A program made the translations under genes and the position numbers. From contig VXAA01003998.1 in NCBI GenBank assembly GCA_013399115.1, forward strand, positions 568,992 to 632,991: a DNA stretch of 64,000 nucleotides, read 5' to 3'. Position 1 is the stretch's first letter, and every line of letters begins with the position of its first letter. The DNA comes from Anseranas semipalmata (lineage: Eukaryota; Chordata; Aves; Anseriformes; Anseranatidae). The notes under the pieces were generated by a model. The model made no database searches. It had not been told where the DNA came from and worked only from the letters and a program-made list of their open reading frames with translations. Positions 34,919 to 46,000 of the stretch are shown here, piece by piece.

Positions 34919-34978
34919 GAAATCAAATGTGCTCTGTAAAGGACTTTCCACCAACTCCACCAGCACCACCAGACAAGG
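34919..34978 (+). CDS. Candidate 60-nt proline-rich exon
   Basis: A T-rich tract and TTAG acceptor (34917-34918) precede 60 nt ending at AAGG|GTAAGG. In the phase 1-1 frame it reads NQMCSVKDFPPTPPAPPDK, a proline-rich linker. Its outgoing phase fits the exon at 43030, so it could be an upstream exon of the EF-hand gene. A second frame is also open, so coding is only suggested. Confidence 0.3.
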
Positions 34979-37688
34979 GTAAGGATTTCCACTAGGTGGA
35001 AATGTCATAAGAAAAAGTGAAAGGAGCTTGGCTTTTCATGGAATTAGTTGGTGTTTAGTGCTCTGTATTCAGAATAGTTACGGATACTTTTCCCTTTTTT
35101 CTGTAGAGAAATGGTTAAAACAGTTTTGAAAATGCAAGCCTTCCTATCTGAATTCTTGAAAGCCAGCTTTTAAGCCTCATCTTCCGTGGATGTTTGCAGC
35201 TTGGGAATGATTATCTAGCTTTCTAGGCTGAATTTGTGGATGCTCTGTACAGCTGACATAGCATAAAGACACTGGAATTTTTTCCTAAAATTCTGAGCTA
35301 AAAATAATAACCTAGATCTACATTTTCAAAAGAGATTAGTGACTGCATTGTGATTCGATGTGTGAATAGCCATCTTGAAACACTGCAGGAGATCAACTTT
35401 TAGCAAGTATTGCGTACCCTTGATTATTTGCATTGCTGAAACATTAGGAACCCTAGTGCTGAGGCTAGACCAGACCCGACGTAAAAAAGCATTTTCTCAG
35501 AAGTCAGCAGTCTCAGTCTGACAGCAGACACAAGGGGGAGCACAAGGGATCTGTAAGACCATGCTGACCCCCAGCACAGACAGCGATGTGTAGACCGTGT
35601 GTTGGCAAGGTGCCGAGAAGAAATGTGGCTGTGTTTGTTTTGGTTTGGGTTATTTTTCAGGAAAGATTTGTGGGGTTGCAGTGAATTCGCCATGTAAAAG
35701 AGTGGTTTATGTTTGTGGTCAGTTCCTCCTAAGTAAGAGGAAAAGCATGGGAGAAGGCACAAAAGTGATAGTTTGAAAATGTAATCAATACATAATGAAG
35801 ATTAATTTAATGGTCTGACTGGTCTGGATGGAGGCAGGAGCCAACATTTTCTTGCTAGGCTGTGCAGGGCTGTAAGAATAAAAAGGGTAGCTCATATTTT
35901 ATGTGACGGAGAACCGATAGCCTGTGGAAAGATGAAAAGATAGGGATAATATGGTAAAGATGATGTGTAAGGTGTTCTAGGTGTGTAATGGGATTGTAAG
36001 ATTGTATTTCTCAGACCATACAAAAGGAATTGTTGTAACTAAAGTGATGAGACCTTGGATCAGAGCGTTATCTGTGTGGATGCGTGGGAAGAAGCACATT
36101 TCAGACTTAATGTATAGGAATGGATCACCAAGATTTGCCGTATCACCGTTTGATATGTGAAACTCTAGGAAGAGATCCAGGTCAGAGATGGATACTCAAT
36201 TATAGGCTTGGAGAGTGACCCATAATGACAAAGAATGACGACTTCTGACTCAGTGGTACAACGTTGGTGTAAATCCGTGTATGAGGGGATCTCAATAGCT
36301 TGTAGTTCTCTTTACTGTTTTGCTCAAGTTTACTCTTCTAACCATTAGTTTTATACTAGTCTTAATGGAATAATGAAAATATTCAATCCTTGCTCTTTTC
36401 AATTCATTTTTTATCATCCTTTGGCTTACAATATCTTTGGGGTGTCAGAAAGTTATTTATCTTTCTATGTTTATAATCTTTGTTTCAGGGTTTTGTTTGC
36501 TAAGCTGCTTCTGTGTGTCATTTTATTGCTGTTGATTATTTTATCTTTTAAAAAATTCAGGCTGACAGACATGAATAAATTTTCAGTGATTGATTTGGTT
36601 TTGATCTGCTATTTCTGACAATGCCTCCTGTTATAATGTAATCATTTCCTTTTTAATAACAGGTTCATACTGTTAGCTCCTGCTCAAGTTGTTACCTCTT
36701 CCTGTCTTCGGGTATTTGGTAGAATTCTGTGATTTAACTTTAGATTAGTCTTTCTTCTGTGAACTAGTTAACAGTTTTCTTGCTGACACTGATTTTATTT
36801 TCAGATATTGGTAGGACAAACTGAAATGATTTCTGACAGCAGTATATTTTTAACTGAATCACAGCTTTGTGCTCAGTCAGATAACCTGCATTACAATAGC
36901 AAAATAAGGTAATCATATTTTTAAATTATAGGAACAATTACAGGCATTAGGTGTAGATGTCACTGTTACACATACTTAAAACAACTGTTACCACAGCAAT
37001 TTTAGTAGAAATTGGAGTTTATTTTCAAGTAAGCAGGAAATGAACAAATAATATTGCTCACTGACTTCTTCTCACCCTATGTACTGGATAAATAGTTCAC
37101 AAATATGTTATTATTGTAACTCAAATAGCGTTAATTATAATGCCAGACGTTTTTATAACAAAGTGTAGTATTAATCTTTCTATACTTTGCAAGAGGATGA
37201 CAAATTAAGGTCAGCTCCACACCACACATTGTTAAAAATGTAGCTATGTGCAAGAATGTGCAAAAAGCACACTGCTGACTTACAGTGCTACACATGCCTC
37301 TCTCCGTCCATAGTATAGAGAAACAATGTGTACTGGCAAAGGAGTTCTTTTTCTAATACAGGTTATTTCATTTGAGGAGGTGCTTTGATTACTCTAGCAA
37401 AAATTACGTTAAGGGACTTTGTTAATAGAGAGATTAGCCTTGTCAGATATGTATGATCATGTAACAGTTTACCATATTTGCTCGTATACTTGTCCTATCC
37501 CTGTGAATGGAATACCCCCACACTGAAGCAATAGGTAGTAGTTGTTAAGAATAGATGTGTATAATCTCTGCAACCTAATTTCAGGTTGTGTTTGAGAGGA
37601 AGGAATATGGCCGTTGCTCCAGAAAACACGGTGTTCTGATTTAACTGATCCGAACTAGAACATTCAGAGTGTCTGTAGACATATTTAG

Positions 37689-37720
37689 CTGAAATGACTT
37701 CCAAGGAGAAGTCATTTCAG
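37689..37720. repeat. Perfect inverted repeat with 13-bp arms
   Basis: The left arm CTGAAATGACTTC (37689-37701) and right arm GAAGTCATTTCAG (37708-37720) are exact reverse complements around a 6-nt spacer. The stem is too short for a typical pre-miRNA. Confidence 0.9.
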
Positions 37721-37829
37721 TAGAAGAAATAAGTTAGAATTTTACCTTGAGCACTGTCTATTGAAGTCATTGGAAACTGTTAGAGAAAAAGCCTAGTTTC
37801 TTCCAAAACAAGGTTTCGTTCATTTTCTA

Positions 37830-37860
37830 TCTATATCATACATGTTACGTATGATATAGA
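37830..37860. repeat. Perfect inverted repeat with 12-bp arms
   Basis: The left arm TCTATATCATAC (37830-37841) and right arm GTATGATATAGA (37849-37860) are exact reverse complements around a 7-nt spacer, only 110 bp from the hairpin at 37689. No function is known. Confidence 0.9.
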
Positions 37861-40670
37861 ATCAGTATCAGCTTAATGAATGGAAGTAAGTGAGGTTGGC
37901 AATATAATGGATGTATCACTCTGTGGTTTGATTAGGCCAGTGGGAGTAATGGCTTAGTGACAGCTGAGGTTGGTAGAATGGCACAGTGAGATAAAGGGCA
38001 TAGATTTCTTTTAAAATACAGGCATAGGCATACTAGTAGCAGCTTTCTCTTTCTTTTTTTCCCCAGCTGGAATCCTTGGTTACACCAGGCAGTTTTCTTC
38101 ATGAACTGTTTTCCTCTAAAACTACCTGGAGCAGAGCTAAATCAGGACTTTGCTGAGAGCAGCATTTCTTCATCAGAAATGCCCAAATCATTAAAGCACA
38201 AGCAAGGAAATGTATTCATTTCAGAAAAGAAAAAAAAAATCCTCAGTTCCAGCACATACATGCATGAAGGAAAGAGAGGTCTGCCAAACAGCCAGAACCT
38301 CAGGGACTGAGATGCTTATGTTGAAGACTATAACCATACCTCTGAAGGAAGAGAGAAGTGGTTGAGATGATCTGTAGATGTCAGAGCTTATTCTTGCTGC
38401 CTTGTGAATAAGATCCCAAGCAGAAAGAATGGAAAAAAAAAAAAAAAAGGCAGAAACAGAAACAGAACCTAGACAAAGCAGAGAGAGGTCGAAAGGATAG
38501 GCGCTGGGAAGAAAGAGAGTACTTGAGCATGGAGATGACAGAGGAATACCCAGTGATGTCTGCAGCAGATCTGAAGATGACAAAGGTGTGTATGTCCTAA
38601 AAGGCCCATTTCTTTGACTTGTTCTTGGCAATGTGTGTCTTGAAAACAGTATGACAGAGATTTGTTCTGTTCTGTCCACTCTGGCCTCTGTGTGAAACTA
38701 TGTTAAACCAAGGACCTTAAAAAGTGGTAATAATTGGAATGTCCTCTCTCTGCTTTATTTGTTTGGGCCTAGTTTCTGATGGACCGGTTGTGGTTTGTTG
38801 GTCTGTGATCTCGTATTTGGCAGGTGTGTTCTTCACTATGGGTGTGGGGGTGGTGTTACCGAGCCTTTTTGTTTGCAGTGATACGATCTTTCTCTCTACT
38901 TTTTGCCAACTTCATAAAGACTTTTGTGTAATAAACTGAAACTTCTGTTATCTTAGAATGTAAGTCCTGTATAGATGACTGTTGGTAAGTCGATTTCATG
39001 CCTTTGGTGTCCATATCACCGAAGAGAATGCAGGTAAGAGCAGATGTTTCCACTGCTGCACTGTAACCAGCTGAAACTGCGTGACAAGACCATTGTCAAG
39101 CTGAAGAAATACATACAGCGCTTTGTATGCCCTGCTGCCTCTTGTAAGGCTTGATCCAATCAGCCACAGACCTATGGACAGTCATGACTGTGTGGGTTGG
39201 GTGATGCACAGTTGAAAGAAACAGCAAAGCAAAGGTATTAAGCAACTTCTGCCTGTCTCCATGGGCCTGACAGTTAGGAAGTGCTACTCTGTCTGTGTAT
39301 TCTAACACGTTCAATATAGGATATAGCACCTGCCAAAGGCTTGTGAGCCTAACCCAAAGCTTCATGTTTAAACTAGGCTAAAGATACCTTTGAAGAAGAC
39401 ATCCGAGACTGATTTAAAACAGCAAATGGTGTTCAGTCTGTTTATGGGGTATTTTGCTGCTTCAGAACTCACTCTGGAAAAGATCCAGTTTGAATCCCAA
39501 TTCCAAAAATTCCTTCGGATTCAAATTTGCCCAGCTGAGCTGGTGTACAGGATATGAGAGGGAAGAAATGATGGGGACGGAAGCATAAGTCAGGAAATAA
39601 TTAGATTATGTGGCATGTTACCTCAGCGTGACAAAAACATAATCTGTTTTTCAGTCATTCCTAGGGCAGTACTACTTTTTAGGGATACATTTAGTGTAGG
39701 AGCACAGGAGCACTAGCTGTCCCTGATTCAGAGGGAAAAAAGACCTTTTAGTACTTTCTTGTAAGTCATAAGAAAGAAAGGAAGACACTATATTAATATA
39801 CATTTGTAAATGTTGGTATATTGGTTGAAATTAATCTAGTATGTACAGTTGTATTATAAGTAGATATGAATGAATATATGCTGTAAAAGTGTCTTAAGCA
39901 GAGCACTCTTCACTTCGTCCCTTTCTCCTCCACTTATAAAACACCCTCATTTCCAGTGAGTAGGAGAGATCTCATTGACACAGCTTAGGGGAAAACTAAC
40001 CTAAAGCTGTGCACTTTCTCCTACTGGGCACTGCTCAGCAGGGGAGGTTGTTCTCAGCTTTGACGAATGGTAATGGGGATGGCAGGAGGTCTCCTACAGC
40101 AGAGTGAGAAACACGCATTTACATAGGCTCCTTTTCCCTGCCACCTCTCTGCTCTCCAGCAAGCGTGGGTTTATTTTAGCGTTGGCCTTCTGAAGCAGGA
40201 TTATTTTTCCCCTGAATAGGTCGGGCTGGGACAGCACCCAGGATCCATGGCCTTCCATAGCTGGGGTGACTTGGGAAGCCAGAGATACCTACTAAGTAGA
40301 CAGGGCCTCTAAGTGCTGGGCCTGTGCCCAGTGCCAGAGAAGTATCCTGGAATAACCTTTCTGATAAACAGCAAAGCCAGCCCTATGGGAAGGGTCTTTT
40401 TTTTGTGGCTGGTGTCAGGCTGAACCAGGTTATAGTGCTGCCCTCTGCTGTTAGAATTCCCCCCAAAATTGTAAAAGGTGATGTTAAAATTCCAGAAAAT
40501 AGTAACAATATGTGATTAGGAAAGCTGCAGGATGTGAATACATGAATTATTTCATCCTCTCATTTGATACAGTGCTTCAGCCAGTTGGAATGTGCCCACA
40601 TCTCTTCACTAGCAGTTAAACTTGTAGCAACAGAATATGGCTAATAATTTTATTCTTTTTTTTTTAGCAG

Positions 40671-40782
40671 GTAAAGTCTTCATGGCTGTGCAAAGCATCT
40701 TGTGTTCCAGAAAGCATACTTTCTGGCATGCTGATTTGCATTTTAGTGTGCAGGAGAGATGCAGAGGAAAAAATTTCTATCA
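40671..40782 (+). CDS. Candidate exon, alternative upstream partner of 43030
   Basis: A strong T-rich tract and AGCAG acceptor precede 112 nt ending at ATCA|GTAAGT. The frame leaving in phase 1 reads through to join exon 43030 without a stop, ending CRRDAEEKISI. A second frame is also open, and the peptide does not look like an EF-hand module, so this may be chance. It cannot follow the 34919 exon directly and keep the frame. Confidence 0.25.
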
Positions 40783-43029
40783 GTAAGTCAGGTTTTTGTA
40801 ACTGCTATTTTTCTTATTATTACATAGAATTATTGAATTCCTTACTAGCACTTGAGATCAAGTTGTGTAGAAAGCTACAGTCTTCCAAGATGACTCTTGT
40901 TTGAGTAAAGGGTGCATAGAGGTGCCTGGGACTTTTTTTCCTTAGCTAATCTGTGAATCAGTGTGGAAGCAAAACGGAAGTAATCTGATATTTCCATCAG
41001 AACTGGAGGCAAGTGCCATCAAGGGGCATTTCCTAGTCCTAATGTAATGCAGCCTTGCCAGACTTGGAGCATGGGTAGCCCTGAACCCTTGCACAACTGC
41101 AGATATCCCTGGCCGCTCTTAAGAGCTGTGCTTGAGGCTCTGTTCTGGCACGTAACAGCTGCATCTGGGCTGATTTCAGGGTCCTATTGAAGTAAATGGG
41201 CTTGTGGTATATGATTCAGGGAAACCTTCACTTCCCAAAACGTGTTATAATATTGAACCTTGATTCTCATCTTAGTGTTTACCTCAGACATACTATCCAT
41301 ACTCTGGGGGCTTCTGATTTAGCAAAAGAAGCTCGATTCTCAGCATGGCTTAAAGAACACAACTGATGTCTCCCTTTCAAAGGAAAAAAACCTTCTCAAT
41401 TTCTGAACAGTACCAAAAAATATAAGATTGTAGTTGTATTCTGCATTCTGTCCCTGATGGTAATGACTGTAAATAAAGGCAGAACTGATCAATAACTCTG
41501 TGACTCAACTGATGTGAAGTGATAAATAAAAGTAACTCTAATCATTAATCCTGTCAGCAACTTAACAAATTGTTATACAGCGTGCAGATATTTGTGGTGA
41601 CCTGTTTATGCAACCAGGTCATGAATGTTAAAATAAATCCAACTTTCTATCAAAATATGTGTGAGTTAATGAATGATTTTTAGAAGGCTGGATTTTGGGA
41701 AGTGGCTGTAACAGTGGAGCTGTGAGGTTCTTCATTGGCTCCCCCTGCCTTCAGGAGCTAGTATTTTGATTTCTCATAAACCTTTTTCAGGCCTGCAACT
41801 TCAAATGGCCTTTCAAGATGAAGCCTTTTGTGCTTGTGTTATACACGATAATCAGGGCGTAACTCTGGGCCCATCTGGGGGAAGATGCTGAACCAGAAAA
41901 AGCTCCTGTTTAACTTTCCTTTACACTTGGTTACCTTCATTTCCCAGGCTCCCAAAGCAGTACAGAGAGGAGAGAGACAATACCATTGGCTGGCTGGGAT
42001 GCTGATTTGCACAAGCTGTGTTTGCACCTCAGCCAGGATGGCAGGAGGACCTGGCTGACTAGAACAATGGTCATGATCTCTACATAGGCCATGTCTCCCA
42101 CACACACACACCACCTTTTTGGTTTTTTTTTTGTTGGCTTTTGTTTTGTTACTGTGAGTTGCTCTGCAGACCCTCATCCATCTTCATACTCTTACAGGAA
42201 CGGACAAAACACAGGCACAGTGGTCAATGGAGAAATCCTCAGTCCCTATCTATCACCTTTGCACTCCTCCTGCAACATGAAGCTGACAGATAACTGGCTT
42301 AAAGAGCCAGGTGGAAATATCCCTTGTGGAAGAGAATCCTTGGCAACATAGAAACCTAGGCATCTGGCTAACCATCAGCTGGTGGGTGTCTGGCATTCTC
42401 CATTCACTGCCTAGTTCTGCCCCTGATTCACAAGAAACACCAGCCAGTGGGCCCCAGAATGGTGCCTGCTCTCTTTGCAGAATGCTGCCGCTGCCCTGCA
42501 GTTGGGCACTGCTAGCACTGCTAGCAAAAATTTTGTGTGGATATCATGCTATATATTTATTGCTGATACTTCTGATCTGGAGACTGGGGGCTTTCTCAGC
42601 GCAGTAGTCTTTATTCTGGAGGAGTTCTAGTCACAGAGGACTTGTTCAGAGGTAAATGTTTAGTTTGAAATGTGTCAGTGAAGCATCCTAAATGATTCAT
42701 TGCTGTGCTTGGTTGTATGAGATCTCTGCTATGTTGTTTATATAAAGTGGTATTTTTGTAAACTCCATTAAGTCTTCTACCATTCTTGTACAGTGCAATC
42801 AGAATATTCTGTGGGCTGGAGCTCTATGATGGGAGGGGGAAGGGAAACAATTTTCCTCTTACCATGTAGGGTAGGCAACATATTTGAAATGGAGTTGGAC
42901 TCTTTCTCCAAGTGATGGCATCTCTGGTTAAAATAGGTCAGTCCTTTTACTAACCTAGGGTTCATTTGCTTTCAAGATGTATGAAATTGTGATTTCTTAG
43001 TATTGTTTTGTCTTTTACATTTTTCTCAG

Positions 43030-43096
43030 AAAAAAATGACAAGTTGAAGAGAAAGGTGATTAGTCAGCAGGAGCTTCAGGCAGCAACTGAGTACAG
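43030..43096 (+). CDS. EF-hand gene exon (first half-hand)
   Basis: A 67-nt exon between TTTTTCTCAG and CAG|GTAAGA, both strong splice sites. Only one frame is open, giving [21 protein letters not shown]. It enters in phase 1 and leaves in phase 2, matching the exon at 56446. A preceding exon for the incoming helix is missing or unrecognised. Confidence 0.6.
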
Positions 43097-46000
43097 GTAA
43101 GAATGATTTTCTTTATTCAGAACCATCTACCAGTGGGGAGATAGAATTTTAACTTCCTAGGAATGTTTCCTCAAGCACCTTTTTTCACAGTGCCTGCAGC
43201 TGAATTCATTCAAGGCACACATGTTGTGTTTCTGTACAAGGGAAACTGTGTGAAGTAACCAGATGATTTAAGGAGTAGGGAAATAATGAATTTTCTAGCT
43301 GATTTTTCATTTTCAAACCACAGCTGGATAATGCTCTGCCACCTCCCCAGCCCTAGTATGCCCAACATACTGATTGTTCTGAAGACTAAAAATCTGACAA
43401 GTTTTTCATTATTCTTAGAATTATTATTCTTGTATGTCCTGATCAGTCGTGTTAGAGATTCTTATCCTTCATCCAGAACAATTAGGTGAGACACTACTTC
43501 TGATGTGATATCTGTAGCTTGAAATGATTGTACAGGTCACTAAGTGTCCTGTATCTTTAAGGGGATTATTGCATGATTATTTGGTTTTATTCCCGTTTCA
43601 GTCAGAATAATTACAGAGAGCAGTTTACCTCTGCTACCAAGTAAGCATCATCTCGGTTCTCCCCAGTAGCTATGATTCATGGAGTGTTAGGTGAATGGTT
43701 GTACTTGAGGATCTTAAAGATCTTTTCAAGCCTAAATGATTCTATGATTCTGTGATCCCTGCTTCATTCTACCTCACTTTTCTTCTGCGTATTCTTAAAG
43801 GGACCCATTCTCTGCTGACAGCGGGTCAAAGTATTTGTATAAATGGCTGTAAGATATATGATCTCCATGAAGAAGCAGATGACTTGATGCATTACCACCC
43901 AAAACCACTTCTGGGTTCTGGACTTCTTTCTCAGCTGTCAGCTCGTTCAGCTTAAAGACAGATGGGTGCTCACTAACTCTAGTCTTTGTGATCTAGAGGA
44001 ATATTCTGAGGGAGAAAAAAAGGTTTTTACCATCTTTGAAGCCACTGACAGTGAACACAATACTCATTTCCAGAAATGAAAAGATTTGGTGGAATACTAC
44101 ATCCATCAGTTTGAGCCCCAACAGGCAAAGCGTCACTATTCTCTTAACTGCCCAGTCAGGAGCAGCAGCATAAGGTAAAGCAACACAATAGCAACACTCT
44201 GAGCTACAGCTTCATCTTGTCTTGTAGGTGCCATTTCAGTACATTGTTTCATTATCAGCAGAGCGAAAGACTGAACCGTCAGCTCTGAAATGCTGGTGGA
44301 TATCTGCTATAAAAATCTAATTGGACAGGTGTGGTGGAGGGTTGATCCCAGCCAGCAGCTAAGCACCCACACAGCCACTCACTCCCCCCTAGGTGAGACA
44401 GGGGAGAGAATACAAAGAGCAAAAGCAAGAAGAGATAAAGATGGGTTGAGATAAAGGCAGTTTAATAAGTGAAGGAAAGAGGAAAAATACAAAGTGGTGC
44501 AAAGGCAATCACTCACCACCTCCCACAAGCAGACCAATGCCTAGCCAGTCTCCAAGCAACAGCTACAGTGACTATTTTGGAAGACACGGCACCCCACCCC
44601 CAGTTTTTATTGCTGAGCATGACATTATATGGTATGGAATATCCCTTTGGCCAGTTTGGATCAGCTGTCCTGGCTGTGTCCCCTCCCAGCTTCCTGCCCC
44701 TCCAAGTCTACTTGCTGGAGGGGGGCGGAGTGAGAAAAAGAAAAAAGCCTTGATGCTGTTCAGCAATAACCAAAAGGTTGGTGTGTTACCAACGGTGTTT
44801 TAGTCACAGATCCAAAACACAGCAGCATATGGGCTGCTCTGAAGATGGTTAACTCCAATTCAGCCAGACCCAGTACAACAAAGCTGCTTGACATTAATGT
44901 ATAGTGGATCAGAAACAGAGGATACAGTTTCACGGTTGGCATAAAGATCTTGTTGTCTCAATGGCAGCTCTCAGTTCCTTCTCCCTTCCAGTCACATGTT
45001 CCCCACCTCCTCTCAAGTCAGCACTAGCAGTCATGCTGCCCTGCAAAACATGAGTTTTCAGCACGACCTCGATAGTGAGTTGAATCTGTTACGTAGGCGT
45101 GAACATGAGAATGTCTGGCTGGGGCCAGGGAAAATGACAGACATGACCTTTCTGGAATAGAAGTGTCAGTTTGTGACATAGCTGGGTGTGACATAGTTAT
45201 ACTGTGGTTGTACTTCAGCGTTCTTATATACCCCTCATTAATCTCTTCCACCTCCACTTACTTCCTTCTGCATGACTACTATCAGCATGTGGTCTGTAAC
45301 TCTTACTTTAGCTTTAGAGCAACTAGGTAGAGAAAACTGTATATGGAAAAAACGTATCCAATGGTTCGGCTCTCTGAAGCTATGATTCATGAATCTCTCA
45401 TTGACAGTTAACTAGAAAAAGGGACTTAATATTTACTATATGCTGCAGACCTTCATGTAAAAGTTGCTCGTATATTATGTATTTCAATGTAATATGGATA
45501 GGGGAGATTCATTTTTTACTTCACATTTTTTCTCAGTCGCTATCTACATAGGTCTTGAGAATGTGATATGTAGTGTACAACATTTTGCAACTTCTTTGTA
45601 GTTAAATCTAAAGCATGTACATTAGAAAGCGGAAAGGTTTCCATACGAGGTTTGCCTTCTGAAAAAAACAACCGGTATTTTTGGAATAGCGTTGCCACTA
45701 GATGGCAGAGCACACTTTGGATAAAGGAAGCAACAAGCAAGCTGTACTCAGCGCTGAGTTACTCTCAGTCTGGCAAATCTGTCATTAAGCTTATCGAAAG
45801 TTTGGCTGGACTGAGGAGCGGGTGGAGTGGTGGATAGAACTATAATTATGTTATGACCCTTTGACAGCACTGGCATGCGGTTTTAAGTTTTCTCCAGTAC
45901 AATAGATATCTTAATTGAATTCCACGAAGCTTGACATAATAAGATAATAAAGACAAGCTGTGCTTTAGCTGCAATTAAACCGCAAGTCAGTGTTGGTGAA

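Larger units (their letters stand above)
34979..43029. other. About 8 kb without a firmly supported gene
   Basis: AT-rich, possibly intronic if the candidate exon at 34919 is real. It holds two perfect short hairpins (37689-37720, 37830-37860), exon-like islands at 36805-36908 and 40671-40782 with open frames and good splice sites, and no recognisable transposon. Confidence 0.5.

Noticed and set aside
38065..38310. Strong acceptor TTTTTTTCCCCAG followed by two open frames
   Set aside because: No good donor in the open range, and incompatible phase with the exon at 43030. Probably a cryptic site.
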